Source: Moesziomyces globuligerus (lineage: Eukaryota; Basidiomycota; Ustilaginomycetes; Ustilaginales; Ustilaginaceae). Taken from it: DNA of 64,000 bases. The notes below the pieces were generated by a model. That model was not told the DNA's origin. It saw only the letters and a list, made by a program, of their open reading frames with translations, and ran no database searches. The stretch lies in assembly GCA_030849465.1 (NCBI GenBank), contig JARVLF010000021.1:248001-312000 (forward strand). Reading direction: 5' to 3'. Each line of letters begins with the position of its first letter. The stretch's first letter is position 1. Made by a program: the position numbers and the translations under genes. This document shows, in pieces, positions 31,629 to 41,715 of this stretch.

Positions 31629-34625
31629 TCACGCAGCCGTGGCCTTTTCAAAGACATCGCCGCCGTTGTCGAGCAGAAGGAGCGAAGCCTCGCGGACGCG
31701 CAGCAGGTAGTCTTGCAGCAGGTTGCCGCGGTTGCTCTGGATGAATTCGAGGTAAATCTTGTGCCGCTCGTCGGCCACGATCTCCGACAGGCGCATCGCC
31801 ATGCCCAGATTCTCCGGGATGACGCTCGCCGACTCCACGAGCAGGTCGTGGAGCCGGAAGACGATCTCAGGAATGTACGTCTGACGGATATCGAACAGCT
31901 CGCGCGCCCGACGTTCCATCTCCAGTCCGCCCTCCATCCCGCTCAACGGAATCTTGAGCCAGTCGCGCTGCAGCAGAACCAGGTCCAGATCGCGCGCCTG
32001 CTCGACCACCTGGCTCAGCGCTTTGGCCCAATTCATCCTCTCGAGCCTCGATAAGCCACCCGCACGTGCGATCGCGGTCGAGTCGTCCTTCGCTCCAGCC
32101 GGGGCGTCCTGGCCCCGCGCCACGTCGGCGGGACGCGTGCTCCAGAAGTGCTTGTAAGCAACGTGCGCCTCGAGAGCGGTGAAAAAGGTATCCCATCCTG
32201 AGCGCTCGATGTTTTGATCCATCGAGATGTCCAGGCTGTCGACGCTCGACACTACTTCGCTCGGCATGCGTTCCCGCAGCACCTTGGCCGCGTGCAGCCG
32301 TCCCGTGGACAGGAACAGGCGCGTGAGTGCGTTGGACTGGACGATGGCATCGGCATATGTCGCAGGGTCGAACGTGAGCCAGTCAATCGCCTTGACAAGC
32401 GCTTCTTCGTTGGCATCAAGATGCACGTCGAACTTGGTGGCATCGAGCCTGGCCAATCCCGCTTGCATTTTCTGCCCGCCTGCTGCAAAGCCGAGCGGCT
32501 CGTCAAAGTCTGACATGATGCCTGGGAAGAGCTCGTCGAACACGATGTCCACCGTGCACCTCGCCACGGCTGCCAGATCGAGGCTGTGCTCCTCTGCTCG
32601 TCGCAGCGCAAGGGCTTTGACCTCGCGGCTGGCGTTGACATCCATGGAGCGCAGGAAATTGGCATAGCTTCTCGTCGCCGACTGTGGCTCGAGAGAGCTC
32701 GCGTACATGGCCACGAGATCCGTCTCGCCCGCCACCTCCAGCACCTGCACGTAGCAGGTGAGGATGGCATTGCACGCAAAGTCCGGCAGCGGGATGGACA
32801 GCAGACGGAGGTACAGAATCAGGTGGGCGAAGAAGCGCAGCAGACGCGCGAACGTCGCTGGCTCCAACGCTGCTTGCATGTCGCCGAGGTTGTCGGCAAA
32901 TCGATTGAACAGTTCCGGTAGGTTGTTCGAGATGATGCTCCTCTGCACCAGTCGATACGGGTTGTTGGCTTGCAGGTGGATGCTGTGCGACTGCAATTGG
33001 CTGAGCTTGTCGAAGACACCAGAGAGAGAGCCAAGCTCCACTTCCGCTTTTGGCGCTCCTTCAGCTCCCGATCCAGCCGAAGTGGCAGCAGCAGCCGAAG
33101 ACGATGAAGCGCCCTGGGCGAGCTTGACGGCGCCGTGCTCTCCGTCGCCGAACAGCTCTACATCCGCCTCCTGACTCCACCAGCCGTGCCTGCTATCAAG
33201 CTTGAGATCGACGGCAGCTTCGAGCTTTGCGTTCACGTACGCCCATAGATACTCTTCCCAGCTCTGGCTCACGTTGGCTACGGGCTGTAGCTCGCCAGCG
33301 AGCGAGCCATACAAGGCCCGTTCGAACTCGTCGAGGTTCGGATTTGCGGCCAGCTTGCGGCACGCCGATTTCCAGAGAGACCGATTGCGGTTGCCGACGA
33401 CGCGGTCGACGTCGGGCAGGTCAGAGGTCAGGGCAGGATCGTGGTAGAGCATTGCGCCGCGAAGGGTGGCAGCCCTCCAGCTCTGGTCCGTCTGGTGGCA
33501 GAGGTCGAAGGCTGCGTCTAGGCGCCCAGCACGCGCGTACTCGAACAGCGTCCTCAGCAGTGCTTTCTCGTAGGTGGCATCCTCAAGCTCGAGGCCGCCC
33601 TCGCCTCGCGGGACGGCGTCGGGGTCGAGGTTCTTGACAGCCTTGCCGCGATTCTTGGGCGCGAAGCTCGAGCTGGCAGCCGAGCCAAAAGTGGATCTAC
33701 GCCCGTCACTGGAACTGGACCCAGAGCCGACGGACGAGCGCTTCTCTGCGCGCACGCGATTCTTGGTGAAAGACAGGTAGCCTTTGCGGACCTCGACGAC
33801 ATGTATCGGCTCGAGCGTCTCCTGGAGCCATTCGCGAATGATTCGAAGCTCGTTGAGCTGTTCGTCTTGCTCGAAGATGGACTGGATGGCTGCAAGTGGT
33901 GTCTCGTACGGCTGAAGCGCGCCTTTGTCTGCTGGCTCTGATCCATCTCCCACTTTCCTTTCGCCTCTGTGCAGCCTCTCTGATGTGAGCATGTGCACGA
34001 GCCTCCAGGTGTTTTGCTCCAGGATCCATGCCGCCCGGTCGTCGTCTTCGAGGCTTTGTTCTTGGCGGTTGTTGACGTAGCCAGCGTCATCGAGAGCCTC
34101 GTCTCCGAGAGAAGAGCATACCTCTGCAAATAGGGAGGCGGTTCCGGTGTCCTGATCTATCCTGCCAGCGGGTTCGAGGTCCTTGCACGCCTGCAGGACT
34201 CGGGCGAACGCCTTGAAGCTCGATTCATTGTCTCGCGTCGAGCCGGCACGTCCTGACGCTGAAGCGAAAGCAGTCGCTCGGGCATCTTGATGCCGATGAG
34301 GTGTTGCTGCGACGGGCATGTTCGGTCGTGTAGGTTGTAGGATGGCGATCAGGCCATGCTCGTCGTGCCAAACGATGACTGGAAGAGCCAAGTGTTGTGG
34401 AAAAGTCGAGCGGAGGCTCGCGTGCGTCCACGCTTCTGTGCTCGAATCCAACACGGCTTCCGCAATCCGAGCCTGACGCGCTTCTCGCACGAAATTCATC
34501 AGGCGACAGTCCGAGAGCCTAAAGTCCGGTCGAATCGAGACTGCTGAGCCCAAAACGCGTTTAGTAGTCCTCGCAGGCGGCTGCCAAGGAACCGTTCCTT
34601 CGCCTTTCGCCACCATCATCTGCAT
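31629..34625 (-). CDS. Nucleoporin NUP107/NUP84 (Y-complex)
   Basis: ORF of 998 aa from ATG 34625 (MQMMVAKGEGT); an earlier GTG is open in frame. NUP84/NUP107 is a helical scaffold member of the Y-shaped nuclear pore subcomplex. The diagnostic region lies near residues 380-470: WRAATLRGAMLYHD, GNRNRSLWKSACRKLA and SWEEYLWAYVNAKLE, as in the Nup84_Nup100 family. A later segment (FFAHLILYLRLLSIPLP) and the helical C-terminus also fit. The N-terminal 300 residues are poorly conserved. An extra 5' exon cannot be excluded. The gene is divergent from TFIIB across only about 0.3 kb. Confidence 0.85.
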   Translation of the reverse strand: MQMMVAKGEGTVPWQPPARTTKRVLGSAVSIRPDFRLSDCRLMNFVREARQARIAEAVLDSSTEAWTHASLRSTFPQHLALPVIVWHDEHGLIAILQPTRPNMPVAATPHRHQDARATAFASASGRAGSTRDNESSFKAFARVLQACKDLEPAGRIDQDTGTASLFAEVCSSLGDEALDDAGYVNNRQEQSLEDDDRAAWILEQNTWRLVHMLTSERLHRGERKVGDGSEPADKGALQPYETPLAAIQSIFEQDEQLNELRIIREWLQETLEPIHVVEVRKGYLSFTKNRVRAEKRSSVGSGSSSSDGRRSTFGSAASSSFAPKNRGKAVKNLDPDAVPRGEGGLELEDATYEKALLRTLFEYARAGRLDAAFDLCHQTDQSWRAATLRGAMLYHDPALTSDLPDVDRVVGNRNRSLWKSACRKLAANPNLDEFERALYGSLAGELQPVANVSQSWEEYLWAYVNAKLEAAVDLKLDSRHGWWSQEADVELFGDGEHGAVKLAQGASSSSAAAATSAGSGAEGAPKAEVELGSLSGVFDKLSQLQSHSIHLQANNPYRLVQRSIISNNLPELFNRFADNLGDMQAALEPATFARLLRFFAHLILYLRLLSIPLPDFACNAILTCYVQVLEVAGETDLVAMYASSLEPQSATRSYANFLRSMDVNASREVKALALRRAEEHSLDLAAVARCTVDIVFDELFPGIMSDFDEPLGFAAGGQKMQAGLARLDATKFDVHLDANEEALVKAIDWLTFDPATYADAIVQSNALTRLFLSTGRLHAAKVLRERMPSEVVSSVDSLDISMDQNIERSGWDTFFTALEAHVAYKHFWSTRPADVARGQDAPAGAKDDSTAIARAGGLSRLERMNWAKALSQVVEQARDLDLVLLQRDWLKIPLSGMEGGLEMERRARELFDIRQTYIPEIVFRLHDLLVESASVIPENLGMAMRLSEIVADERHKIYLEFIQSNRGNLLQDYLLRVREASLLLLDNGGDVFEKATAA

Positions 34626-34930
34626 CGCCCTTGCAGACGACACTCGCTGATATCACAGCTGCCACGGCATTTTGCATCGACTTGGTCCATTTCCGCGAGC
34701 TTTTCTTCAATCCCGTTTCGACGAGACCGAAGCATCGCCCCTTTCTGCCCGCATCGGTTCACACGATCGCAGCAGACGTGTGAGGGGATAGTCGAAGGAT
34801 TGCAGTAGTCAGAGTACTTGCATCCGTACCGCAAAACGAACCGCCGTCGTAACAAGGTGTCGTCCGAGGAGCAACAGTTGAGAAGTCCACAGCCAGACCG
34901 AGCAGACTCGCCATCTACCGGACAGCCGCA
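34626..34930. promoter_or_regulatory. Divergent promoter region, NUP107 / TFIIB
   Basis: A 0.3-kb gap between divergent starts. No individual element is assignable by eye. Confidence 0.4.
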
Positions 34931-36252
34931 ATGACAGCCGAAATTGCTAGGTCGTCACAGGTTAGCATCCAGAGCGAATTCTCCCCTGATCCTTCCGCCT
35001 CTGTGCATGCTACTGCCGTCGGGCGCGCTCACCCGATCGGATCGGTGCAGAGCCTGCGGTGAAGGGTCGGCTTTGATCCGCATGGTTGTGAAAGCGGTGT
35101 TGCTCACTTTTGATTTTGCCTTGATTGTGTGTGGCGTGGATTGCGTACATCCAGAATGCGTTCGCGCAGCCTTTTGCGCTCAGCGCAAGGTACGCCGCCG
35201 ACCGCGGCGACGCTCCCAAGGGCGAGGACGACTTTGTACCGGATCTCAATGTGCGACTGATCTGCCGAGATTGCAAGACGGATCCTCCGAATCTGGCCGA
35301 GGAGTTTGACTCCGGAGACCTGGTGTGCGCCGAATGCGGACTGGTGGTGGGCGAGAACATCATCGACACGCGATCGGAATGGCGTACGTTTGCCAACGAA
35401 GACGGCGATGATCCTTCGCGTGTGGGTGCGGCCAGCAACCCGCTGTTAGACGGCATCAACGAGCAACTCGAGTCGCGCATCGGCTATCGCGACGGCGGCT
35501 CGGGAGCGTCGCGAGATCTGCAGAGGACGATGAACCGTGCGACGGGAACGCGAGACCGCAACATGCTGGACGCGTTCGAAGACATCCAGCGCAAGTGCGA
35601 CTCGATCCATCTGCCTCGAACGGTGTCGGATGTGGCCAAGCAGGCATACCGACGAGTGGAGGAGGAGAAGATCCTGCGCGGCAAGAAGCCGGACGCGATC
35701 ATCGCGGCTGCGATCTACGTGGCGTGCAAGATGAACCACGTGCCCCGAACGTTCCCGGAGATCTGTTCGCTGACGAGCGTGTCGAAGAAGCACATTGGCC
35801 AGTGCTTCAAGGAGATGCAGCAGGCATTCGGACTGAATGCGACGGGCACGGGCTCGGTGGACGGCTCGCGAGCGAGTGCAAACAACAGCGGAACGTCGAC
35901 GCCCATCGGCATCGGACCGACGGGCGCGGCGGACCTGGTCGGACGTTACTGCAACCACCTGGGCCTCGAGATGCGAATCACGCGCTCGACCGAGGACATC
36001 ACGGCACGGGTGCGCGAGCTGGGTGTGCTGGCGGGACGAAGCCCGATCACGATTGCTGCCGCGTGCATCTACTTTTCCACGCTGCTGTGGGGCGTGGACA
36101 AGGGCGCCAAGCGGATCAGTCAGGCGGCGGGGGTGAGCGACGTGACGATCAAGAACTCGTTCAAGGAGCTGCTCAAGCACAAGGACAAGATCGCTACGCC
36201 CGAGCTGCTGGCCAAGAGCCCTCAGATGGACATCTCTCGCCTCGACATGTAG
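34931..36252 (+). CDS. SUA7: Transcription initiation factor IIB (TFIIB)
   Basis: TFIIB bridges TBP-promoter DNA and RNA polymerase II. The second exon holds the zinc ribbon (CRDC ... CAEC, then GLVVGENIIDTRSEWRTF), the linker, and two cyclin-like repeats (from MLDAFEDIQRKCDSIHLP, and from LVGRYCNHLGLEM). A 38-residue Ser/Gly/Thr-rich insertion separates the repeats. My preferred model is exon 1 at 34931-34960 (MTAEIARSSQ), a GTTAGC donor, a 209-nt intron and exon 2 at 35170-36252, giving 370 aa. The frame in exon 2 also opens at ATG 35125, and another donor/acceptor pair (34951 / 35184) keeps frame, so the first 20 or so residues are uncertain. Confidence 0.93.
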
Positions 36253-37133
36253 CGACTCGGTACGCAGCAGTCGTGGCTAGCATTCTCACATGGATGCGGC
36301 GAGCTGGTCCTGCGACGATGTGGCTGTGCGTGTGCGTGAGCAGCACCTTCTGTACTCATGCAATCGCAACACCTTCCTCTCTCGCCATCAAAAGATGATG
36401 ATATTTTACGCAGAAAACGTCGGATGTGTGGTCACGATGTGCTCCGCGGCGGAAGGTATGGATGGCCGCGGCTGCTCGGACACTTGGATCCGGGCGCAGG
36501 TAGCAGCTACTGTACTGTACTGTGTCTGAGATTCCGACATGCACGTTGCGGATCGAGGCAGCAGAGCGAGGTGAAAATTTAGGCCTCCGACGCGTCATAG
36601 CTCCATGCTGGCTTTCGGGCGCTTTTTCAAATATTTCCTCGAGGGCATGCATCCGAGGCAAGGGCTCTGGCACGCTCTCGCCTTGCATGGCCTGCAGCGC
36701 ACGCATTTTTTAGAGGTGGCAGAACCCAACGGCATAGCCGAACAAAGAAAGACAAGGGTGTGTCGCTCTCTTGCCAGACCTGACGATCCGTTGACTGTGC
36801 CCTGTGCACCTCAGCCTCCTTCGCCTGTCAGCGACCCTGACTGACCCGCGGCGCTCCCCTCTCTCTCGCTTTGCGCCTGTTTGGCGAGCGTGACGACTCG
36901 CCTCCACGAAGCGAGCCTCGAATCCCAACACTTGCACTTTGCGCATTGCTTGCATTGCTTGCACAAGCCCGCTCCGGCTGCCAACGATTCTCGCTCTCGA
37001 GACCCCTCCGCAGTTTTGCGCTCCCTCCACCATCTCTGCCTCATTCAGCTTGTCACAGAGCCGTTTGAGCCCTCTTCTCCCTCACCGCAGCTCTCCTTTT
37101 TCCGCATCCCATCGCGTCTGCTTGATACGCATC
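36253..37133. other. Intergenic region, 0.9 kb
   Basis: The 3' flank of TFIIB and promoter of SVF1. The last 100 or so bases before the SVF1 ATG are C/T-rich, as is common for fungal leaders. No other gene is seen. Confidence 0.45.
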
Positions 37134-38599
37134 ATGTCTGGTTGGGGTTCCTGGCTGTAAGTTGTCCTCCTCCTTTTCCCATTGCTGCACTCCACCGTGG
37201 CTGCATTGTCGACGTGTCGCTGACCTCTCACTTCCATCGCGAACTTACCCACAGTAAGGGCGACTCGGCAGCTGCCTCGGGCACTGGTGCCGCCGCCGCC
37301 GCATCTGGAAGCAACTTCCACGCCATCACCGACTCCGTCCCCCAGGACGCCCTCTTTGGCCCCCTCCAGCCTTCCGACCTCGAGTGGACCTGCGCCGGCG
37401 GCTTCACCACCGAGACACAGACCTGGTACTCCTTCCTCGAGGATGGCTCCTTCGCAACCTCTCAGATCATCCACTCTGCCGTCGGCCTCTGGTATCCCCA
37501 GGTGCAGATGACCTTCAAGTACTTCAACCCCAAGACGGGCAAGAAGATCTGGAAGTCGGTCAACGTCACCAAATTCGTCGCTCCCCCGTCCGCCGGCGCC
37601 GCCGGTCCTCAGGGCGACAAGCGCTCCAGCAAGGCCTCGGAGTTCACCGTCCTCTTCACCACCACCGAGGCGGGTGAGGACAAGTACACCATCACTGCCA
37701 ACCTCGACGCCGAACTCCAGCTTTCGTGGTCCTTTGTGCGTCCCGCCGCCGCCCAGGGCTGGAAGCTCGGCGCTGGCCCCAAGGGCGGCTTCAGCTACTT
37801 TGGCTCCAACCTCGGAAGCCCCGAGGGCTACGTCATCCACCGCTTCTGGCCCGTCGCCGAGAGCGAGGGCCACATCATCTCCCAGGGCACCGCCATCGAC
37901 GCAAAGGGCAAGGGCATGTTCGTCCACGCCATCCAGGGCATGCGTCCTAACCTCGTCGCCGCAAAGTGGAACTTTGCCAACTTCCAGGCGCAGGACGACA
38001 AGCTCGGCAGGGTCAGCGGCATCATGATGGAATTCACCACCACCCCCGACTACGGCAGCGTAGCCGACGGTGCCAACGCACGCGAGTCGCTCACCGTCAA
38101 CATCGGCTCCATCGTCGCCGATGGCAAGCTCGTCGCCGTCAGCGCTGCAACGCGCACCGCCGGCTCGCCCGCCTCGGAAGCCAGCCGCAAGAGCAACTCG
38201 TACGCCAAGCACCTCGACAGCATGCTCGACCAGGACACGGGCTACCAGGCGCCTCAGGCCATCGAGTTCCACTGGCAGGCTCCCCTCCTCGACCTCACCT
38301 CGGGCAAGGGCAACGTCGACCACAAGGTCGAGGCCTCGCTCAAGGTCGACCTCGGCAAGCCCTACCCGTCCAGCGAGACCCACGGTCTCGTTGACAAGGT
38401 CGATGTGCTCGCAGAGATCCCTTACATGGTGCGCAAGCTCGTCAACTACGTTGCCGGCACCAAGCCTTACATCTACCAGACGCTCAACCCGGCCACCCTC
38501 ACCCTCACCCTTCCCGACCAGTATGCAGGAAACGGCAAGGGCGAGTCCACCTCGATCCAGGGCACCCTCTTCGAGGAGCACACCTTCATCAGCGGCTGA
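37134..38599 (+). CDS. SVF1: Survival factor 1 (SVF1-like)
   Basis: Exon 1 at 37134-37156 (MSGWGSWL), a 98-nt intron (GTAAGT ... CACAG) and exon 2 at 37255-38599 give 455 aa. Svf1 family proteins are double lipocalin-like proteins linked to oxidative-stress survival and sphingolipid (ceramide) handling. Typical pieces are DLEWTCAGGFTTETQTWYSF, GLWYPQVQMTFKYFNP, YFGSNLGSPEGYVIHRFWP, FVHAIQGMRPNLVAAKWNFA and a C-terminal QYAGNGKGES...FEEHTFISG. The tryptophan-containing N-terminal peptide matches the amphipathic membrane-binding start of the family. The ORF also opens farther upstream at 36881, but the spliced start is better supported. Confidence 0.93.
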
Positions 38600-38784
38600 T
38601 CCGCTTCGCAACACCATCGAACTTTGGTTTCCCTCTTCTTCATACCGGTTAATACTTTGAGCACAAGGAATGATCCTTCAGACCAGACAAGGGGACCGGT
38701 CAACGACGTGATGATCTGAGATGCATTGCATGAGAATATTTTGCGGGAAGAGTCTACGACGCACAGGTCTAGAGAGGCGATAGA

Positions 38785-40980
38785 TTAGATGCGCTCTTTG
38801 ACCCACTTTTCGAGGCCACCGGCGGTGTAGATCTCCTGGACGCTCTTTCCGATGCCTGCGGGCTTGGCGGTGTAGCTCTTGTCGACCTTGGTGCCATCTG
38901 GGCCTGTGAAGGAGAGGCGGATCTCGCCCGTGGCCGAGTTGATGTTGACGGTGGAGTCGTTGAGGAGGATGGCCTTGTGGTTGCGGACGGCGTTGTTGCC
39001 GAGGTAGAGGTTGGTGAGGTCTTGGACGAGTTCGTGCGACTCGAGGCAGATGAGGCCGTTGTTGATGGCGTTGCGCTTAAAGATGTCGCCGAAGCTGCCG
39101 GCGAGGACGAGGGGTACACCGGCGTATTTGAGTGCCGTTGCTGCCTGCTCTCGCGAACTGCCCGTGCCGAAGTTGTATCCACCGAGCAACACGGGTCCGA
39201 GACTCACACCCTCGGTGCTCTCACCCTTGCTGCGGAGCGAGGCAACGGTGGTTGCGAACGAGGCGTCGTAGTTCTCCATGACTACCTCGGCCTGCTTCTC
39301 GGGCGTAATGTCGTCCTGATAGGTGTACTTGCCCGGATAGATGCCGTCCGTGTTGAGGTTGTCCTGCGGCGCAAAGATCAGCGGACCCGAGAACGACTTG
39401 GGGAACGAGGGCAACACCTCGACCCCCGCCGCATCGGTCGAGGTCGACGAGGCAGAGGCAGAGGCTGCATCGGCACTCGTCGAGATCGAGTACTTGAGCC
39501 CGCGCGATGGAGGCAGAAGCGACGCATCCAGATCCGCAGGTCCGCAGATCTTGCCCTCGATCGCCGAGGCCGCCACCACAGCGGGAGACGCGAGGTACGC
39601 CTGGGCGTTGGGACTACCCATCCTTCCCTTGTAGTTCCTGTTGGTCGCCGAGATGCCCACCTCGCCGTCCTCGAGCAAGCCAACTCCGAGACCGATACAT
39701 GGACCGCATCCGGCCGGCAACGGCTTGGCACCAGCTGCCATCAAGGCGCCCCAGTCACCTGCCTCCTCGGCCTCGCGCTGCACGACACTACTCGCCGCGG
39801 CCACGTAGAACTCGACGCCGCTGGCGATTTTCTTGCCGCGGATGACATCGGCGGCCGCCTTGAGGTCCGAGGCGCGCGAGTTGACGCACGATACGAGGTA
39901 CGCCTTGTTGATGGCGATGTTCTGCTGCGCAAGCTCGTCGAGCGGCGTCGAGACCTTGACCGAGTTGGGTCCGCTCACGTGCGGGACGAGCGTGGCGAGG
40001 TCGAGCGTGAGGTGCTTCGAGTAGCGTGCGTCGGCGTCCGGTCGGAGGAGCGTGCGCGAAAGCTCGTCGAGACGGTGCATGTTGAGGCGCGGATGCGAGC
40101 CGGACGGCGAGGGCGACGAGCCGATCTGGAACTCGAGCTTGTCCCGCTTTCGGATCTGCTTCTCGTACCAGCCGAGCGTGACGTCGTCCGTGGGGAAGAG
40201 TCCGGCCAGCGCACCCCATTCGGTGGTCATGTTGGCGATCGCCAGACGCTCTTCGACCGAGAGCGCCGAGAGTCCCGAGCCGTGGAATTCGATGGCGGCA
40301 TTCAGCACCTGGTCCTGGTTGAAGTATCCGCAGAGCGCGACGATCACATCCTTGCCCGTGACGCCCTTGGGCAGCTGGCCCTTGAGCTCCACCTTGACCA
40401 CCTCGGGGATCTGCCACCACGTCTGTCCCGTGGCCCAGATGGCGGCTGCATCCGTTCGCACGATGGGCGTGCCGAGGCAGCCAACACCGCCGTACATGTT
40501 TGAATGCGAGTCACTCGCCACAGCCAGCGTCTGCGGGAAGGCATAGCCCTCCTCGACGAGCACCTGGTGGCCGATACCGCGGCCGGCCGGGTAGAAGTCG
40601 ATGCCGTGCTTGCGCGCAAAGCTCTCGATCTTGCTGTACTTCTCCAGGTTCTTGGCCGACTTGTTCTGCACGTCGTGGTCCAGCGCAAACACCACCTGGT
40701 CCGGGTTGTAGATCGACGTGGCGCCGATCGAGCCGAACTTGGAGATGACCGGACCCGTGTTGTCGTGGGTCATTACGGTGCCGGGGCGGATGGAGACGTA
40801 GTCGCCAGACTTGACGTGCGAGCCGGGCGAGAGGTCGACGGCGTACTTCTGCACGATCTTCTCGACGAGGTTGTACGTGCCGCTGGCCGGGTTGACCGCA
40901 GCATGCGTGGCGAGGCCACGACGAAGCAGCGGCGTCGAGAGCCGAATGGCGCCGAGGCGCAGCATGGATGCAGCCCTCAT
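38785..40980 (-). CDS. LYS4: Homoaconitase, mitochondrial
   Basis: Single-exon ORF of 731 aa. It isomerises homocitrate to homoisocitrate in the alpha-aminoadipate route to lysine, a fungal pathway. The first 24 or so residues (MLRLGAIRLSTPLLRRGL) look like a mitochondrial presequence. The aconitase core shows MTHDNTGPVI, ASDSHSNMYGG, the [4Fe-4S] ligands Cys365 (in SCVNSR) and Cys425/Cys428 (in GCGPC), and TNRNYKGRMGS. The C-terminal swivel domain has GGYNFGTGSSREQAA. The domain order and length are those of fungal Lys4 rather than aconitase Aco1. The stop lies 185 bp from the end of SVF1 (convergent). Confidence 0.95.
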   Translation of the reverse strand: MRAASMLRLGAIRLSTPLLRRGLATHAAVNPASGTYNLVEKIVQKYAVDLSPGSHVKSGDYVSIRPGTVMTHDNTGPVISKFGSIGATSIYNPDQVVFALDHDVQNKSAKNLEKYSKIESFARKHGIDFYPAGRGIGHQVLVEEGYAFPQTLAVASDSHSNMYGGVGCLGTPIVRTDAAAIWATGQTWWQIPEVVKVELKGQLPKGVTGKDVIVALCGYFNQDQVLNAAIEFHGSGLSALSVEERLAIANMTTEWGALAGLFPTDDVTLGWYEKQIRKRDKLEFQIGSSPSPSGSHPRLNMHRLDELSRTLLRPDADARYSKHLTLDLATLVPHVSGPNSVKVSTPLDELAQQNIAINKAYLVSCVNSRASDLKAAADVIRGKKIASGVEFYVAAASSVVQREAEEAGDWGALMAAGAKPLPAGCGPCIGLGVGLLEDGEVGISATNRNYKGRMGSPNAQAYLASPAVVAASAIEGKICGPADLDASLLPPSRGLKYSISTSADAASASASSTSTDAAGVEVLPSFPKSFSGPLIFAPQDNLNTDGIYPGKYTYQDDITPEKQAEVVMENYDASFATTVASLRSKGESTEGVSLGPVLLGGYNFGTGSSREQAATALKYAGVPLVLAGSFGDIFKRNAINNGLICLESHELVQDLTNLYLGNNAVRNHKAILLNDSTVNINSATGEIRLSFTGPDGTKVDKSYTAKPAGIGKSVQEIYTAGGLEKWVKERI

Positions 40981-41715
40981 CGTGTTGCGAGAGTGGAAGA
41001 GAGGTTTGGTGACGGAAACAAGAAGGAGAGATGCGCGGCACCACGATGTCTACGTTGTCCTCTTGTCGCTTGTGGGTCGTAACCAAATCTCAACCTCGGC
41101 ATTTCCCCGAAGCCGCCTTCTGGTGCCCAAATTCTGTGGATCCTTCTGAAAACGAACTCGCATTTCCGAAAAATGTTAGCTCGCCAGCTGCAGTCCGCGT
41201 GGCCCGGCCGTATGACTCGCGCATCCAATCGGGTGTTCCGGATTTGCACACGCCGACATTTCGCTCGGCACGGCTGCTGGAACCCTGGTGCTGTCGAAGA
41301 CCGCAACCACGTCGCTGAGGCTTGTCTCGTCGCTACTCACACCAGAATCGACAACGACACACGCAGAAAAAAAGGGTTGAGACCATAAAAAGACAAGGCT
41401 GATTGCTGTTTCGCCGCGGTGGCAGATGTATCCGAGATTGTATGAGGGGAAGGCCTCGGCCAACAACGCGCCCTGAGAGGACCGCCGGGCTGGGCTAGAA
41501 GAGAGGAGTGTGGATGGTGTAAGGTGACAGGCCGATCGCGTCGAGGGGTGGGGGAAAGGGGAAGGGGAAACGACTAGAGGGCCAGATGCTGAGAGTGACC
41601 GAAGAGATGCAAACTAAAAACACAGTGTGACGGATCCGAGAGCTAGAACACTTTTGGGAGGCGGGAAGATTGATGGGGGATTGATGATGAGTGGAGAGAT
41701 GCAGCGTTGCAGAGA
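40981..41715. other. Intergenic region, 0.7 kb
   Basis: The promoter of the homoaconitase gene and 3' flank of the cyclin gene. No other feature is recognised. Confidence 0.4.

Noticed and set aside
37082..38617. 511-codon antisense frame over SVF1; similar ones over homoaconitase, LYAR-ESF2 and the aldolase
   Set aside because: Long antisense frames arise from GC-rich third positions in these genes; none has family motifs.
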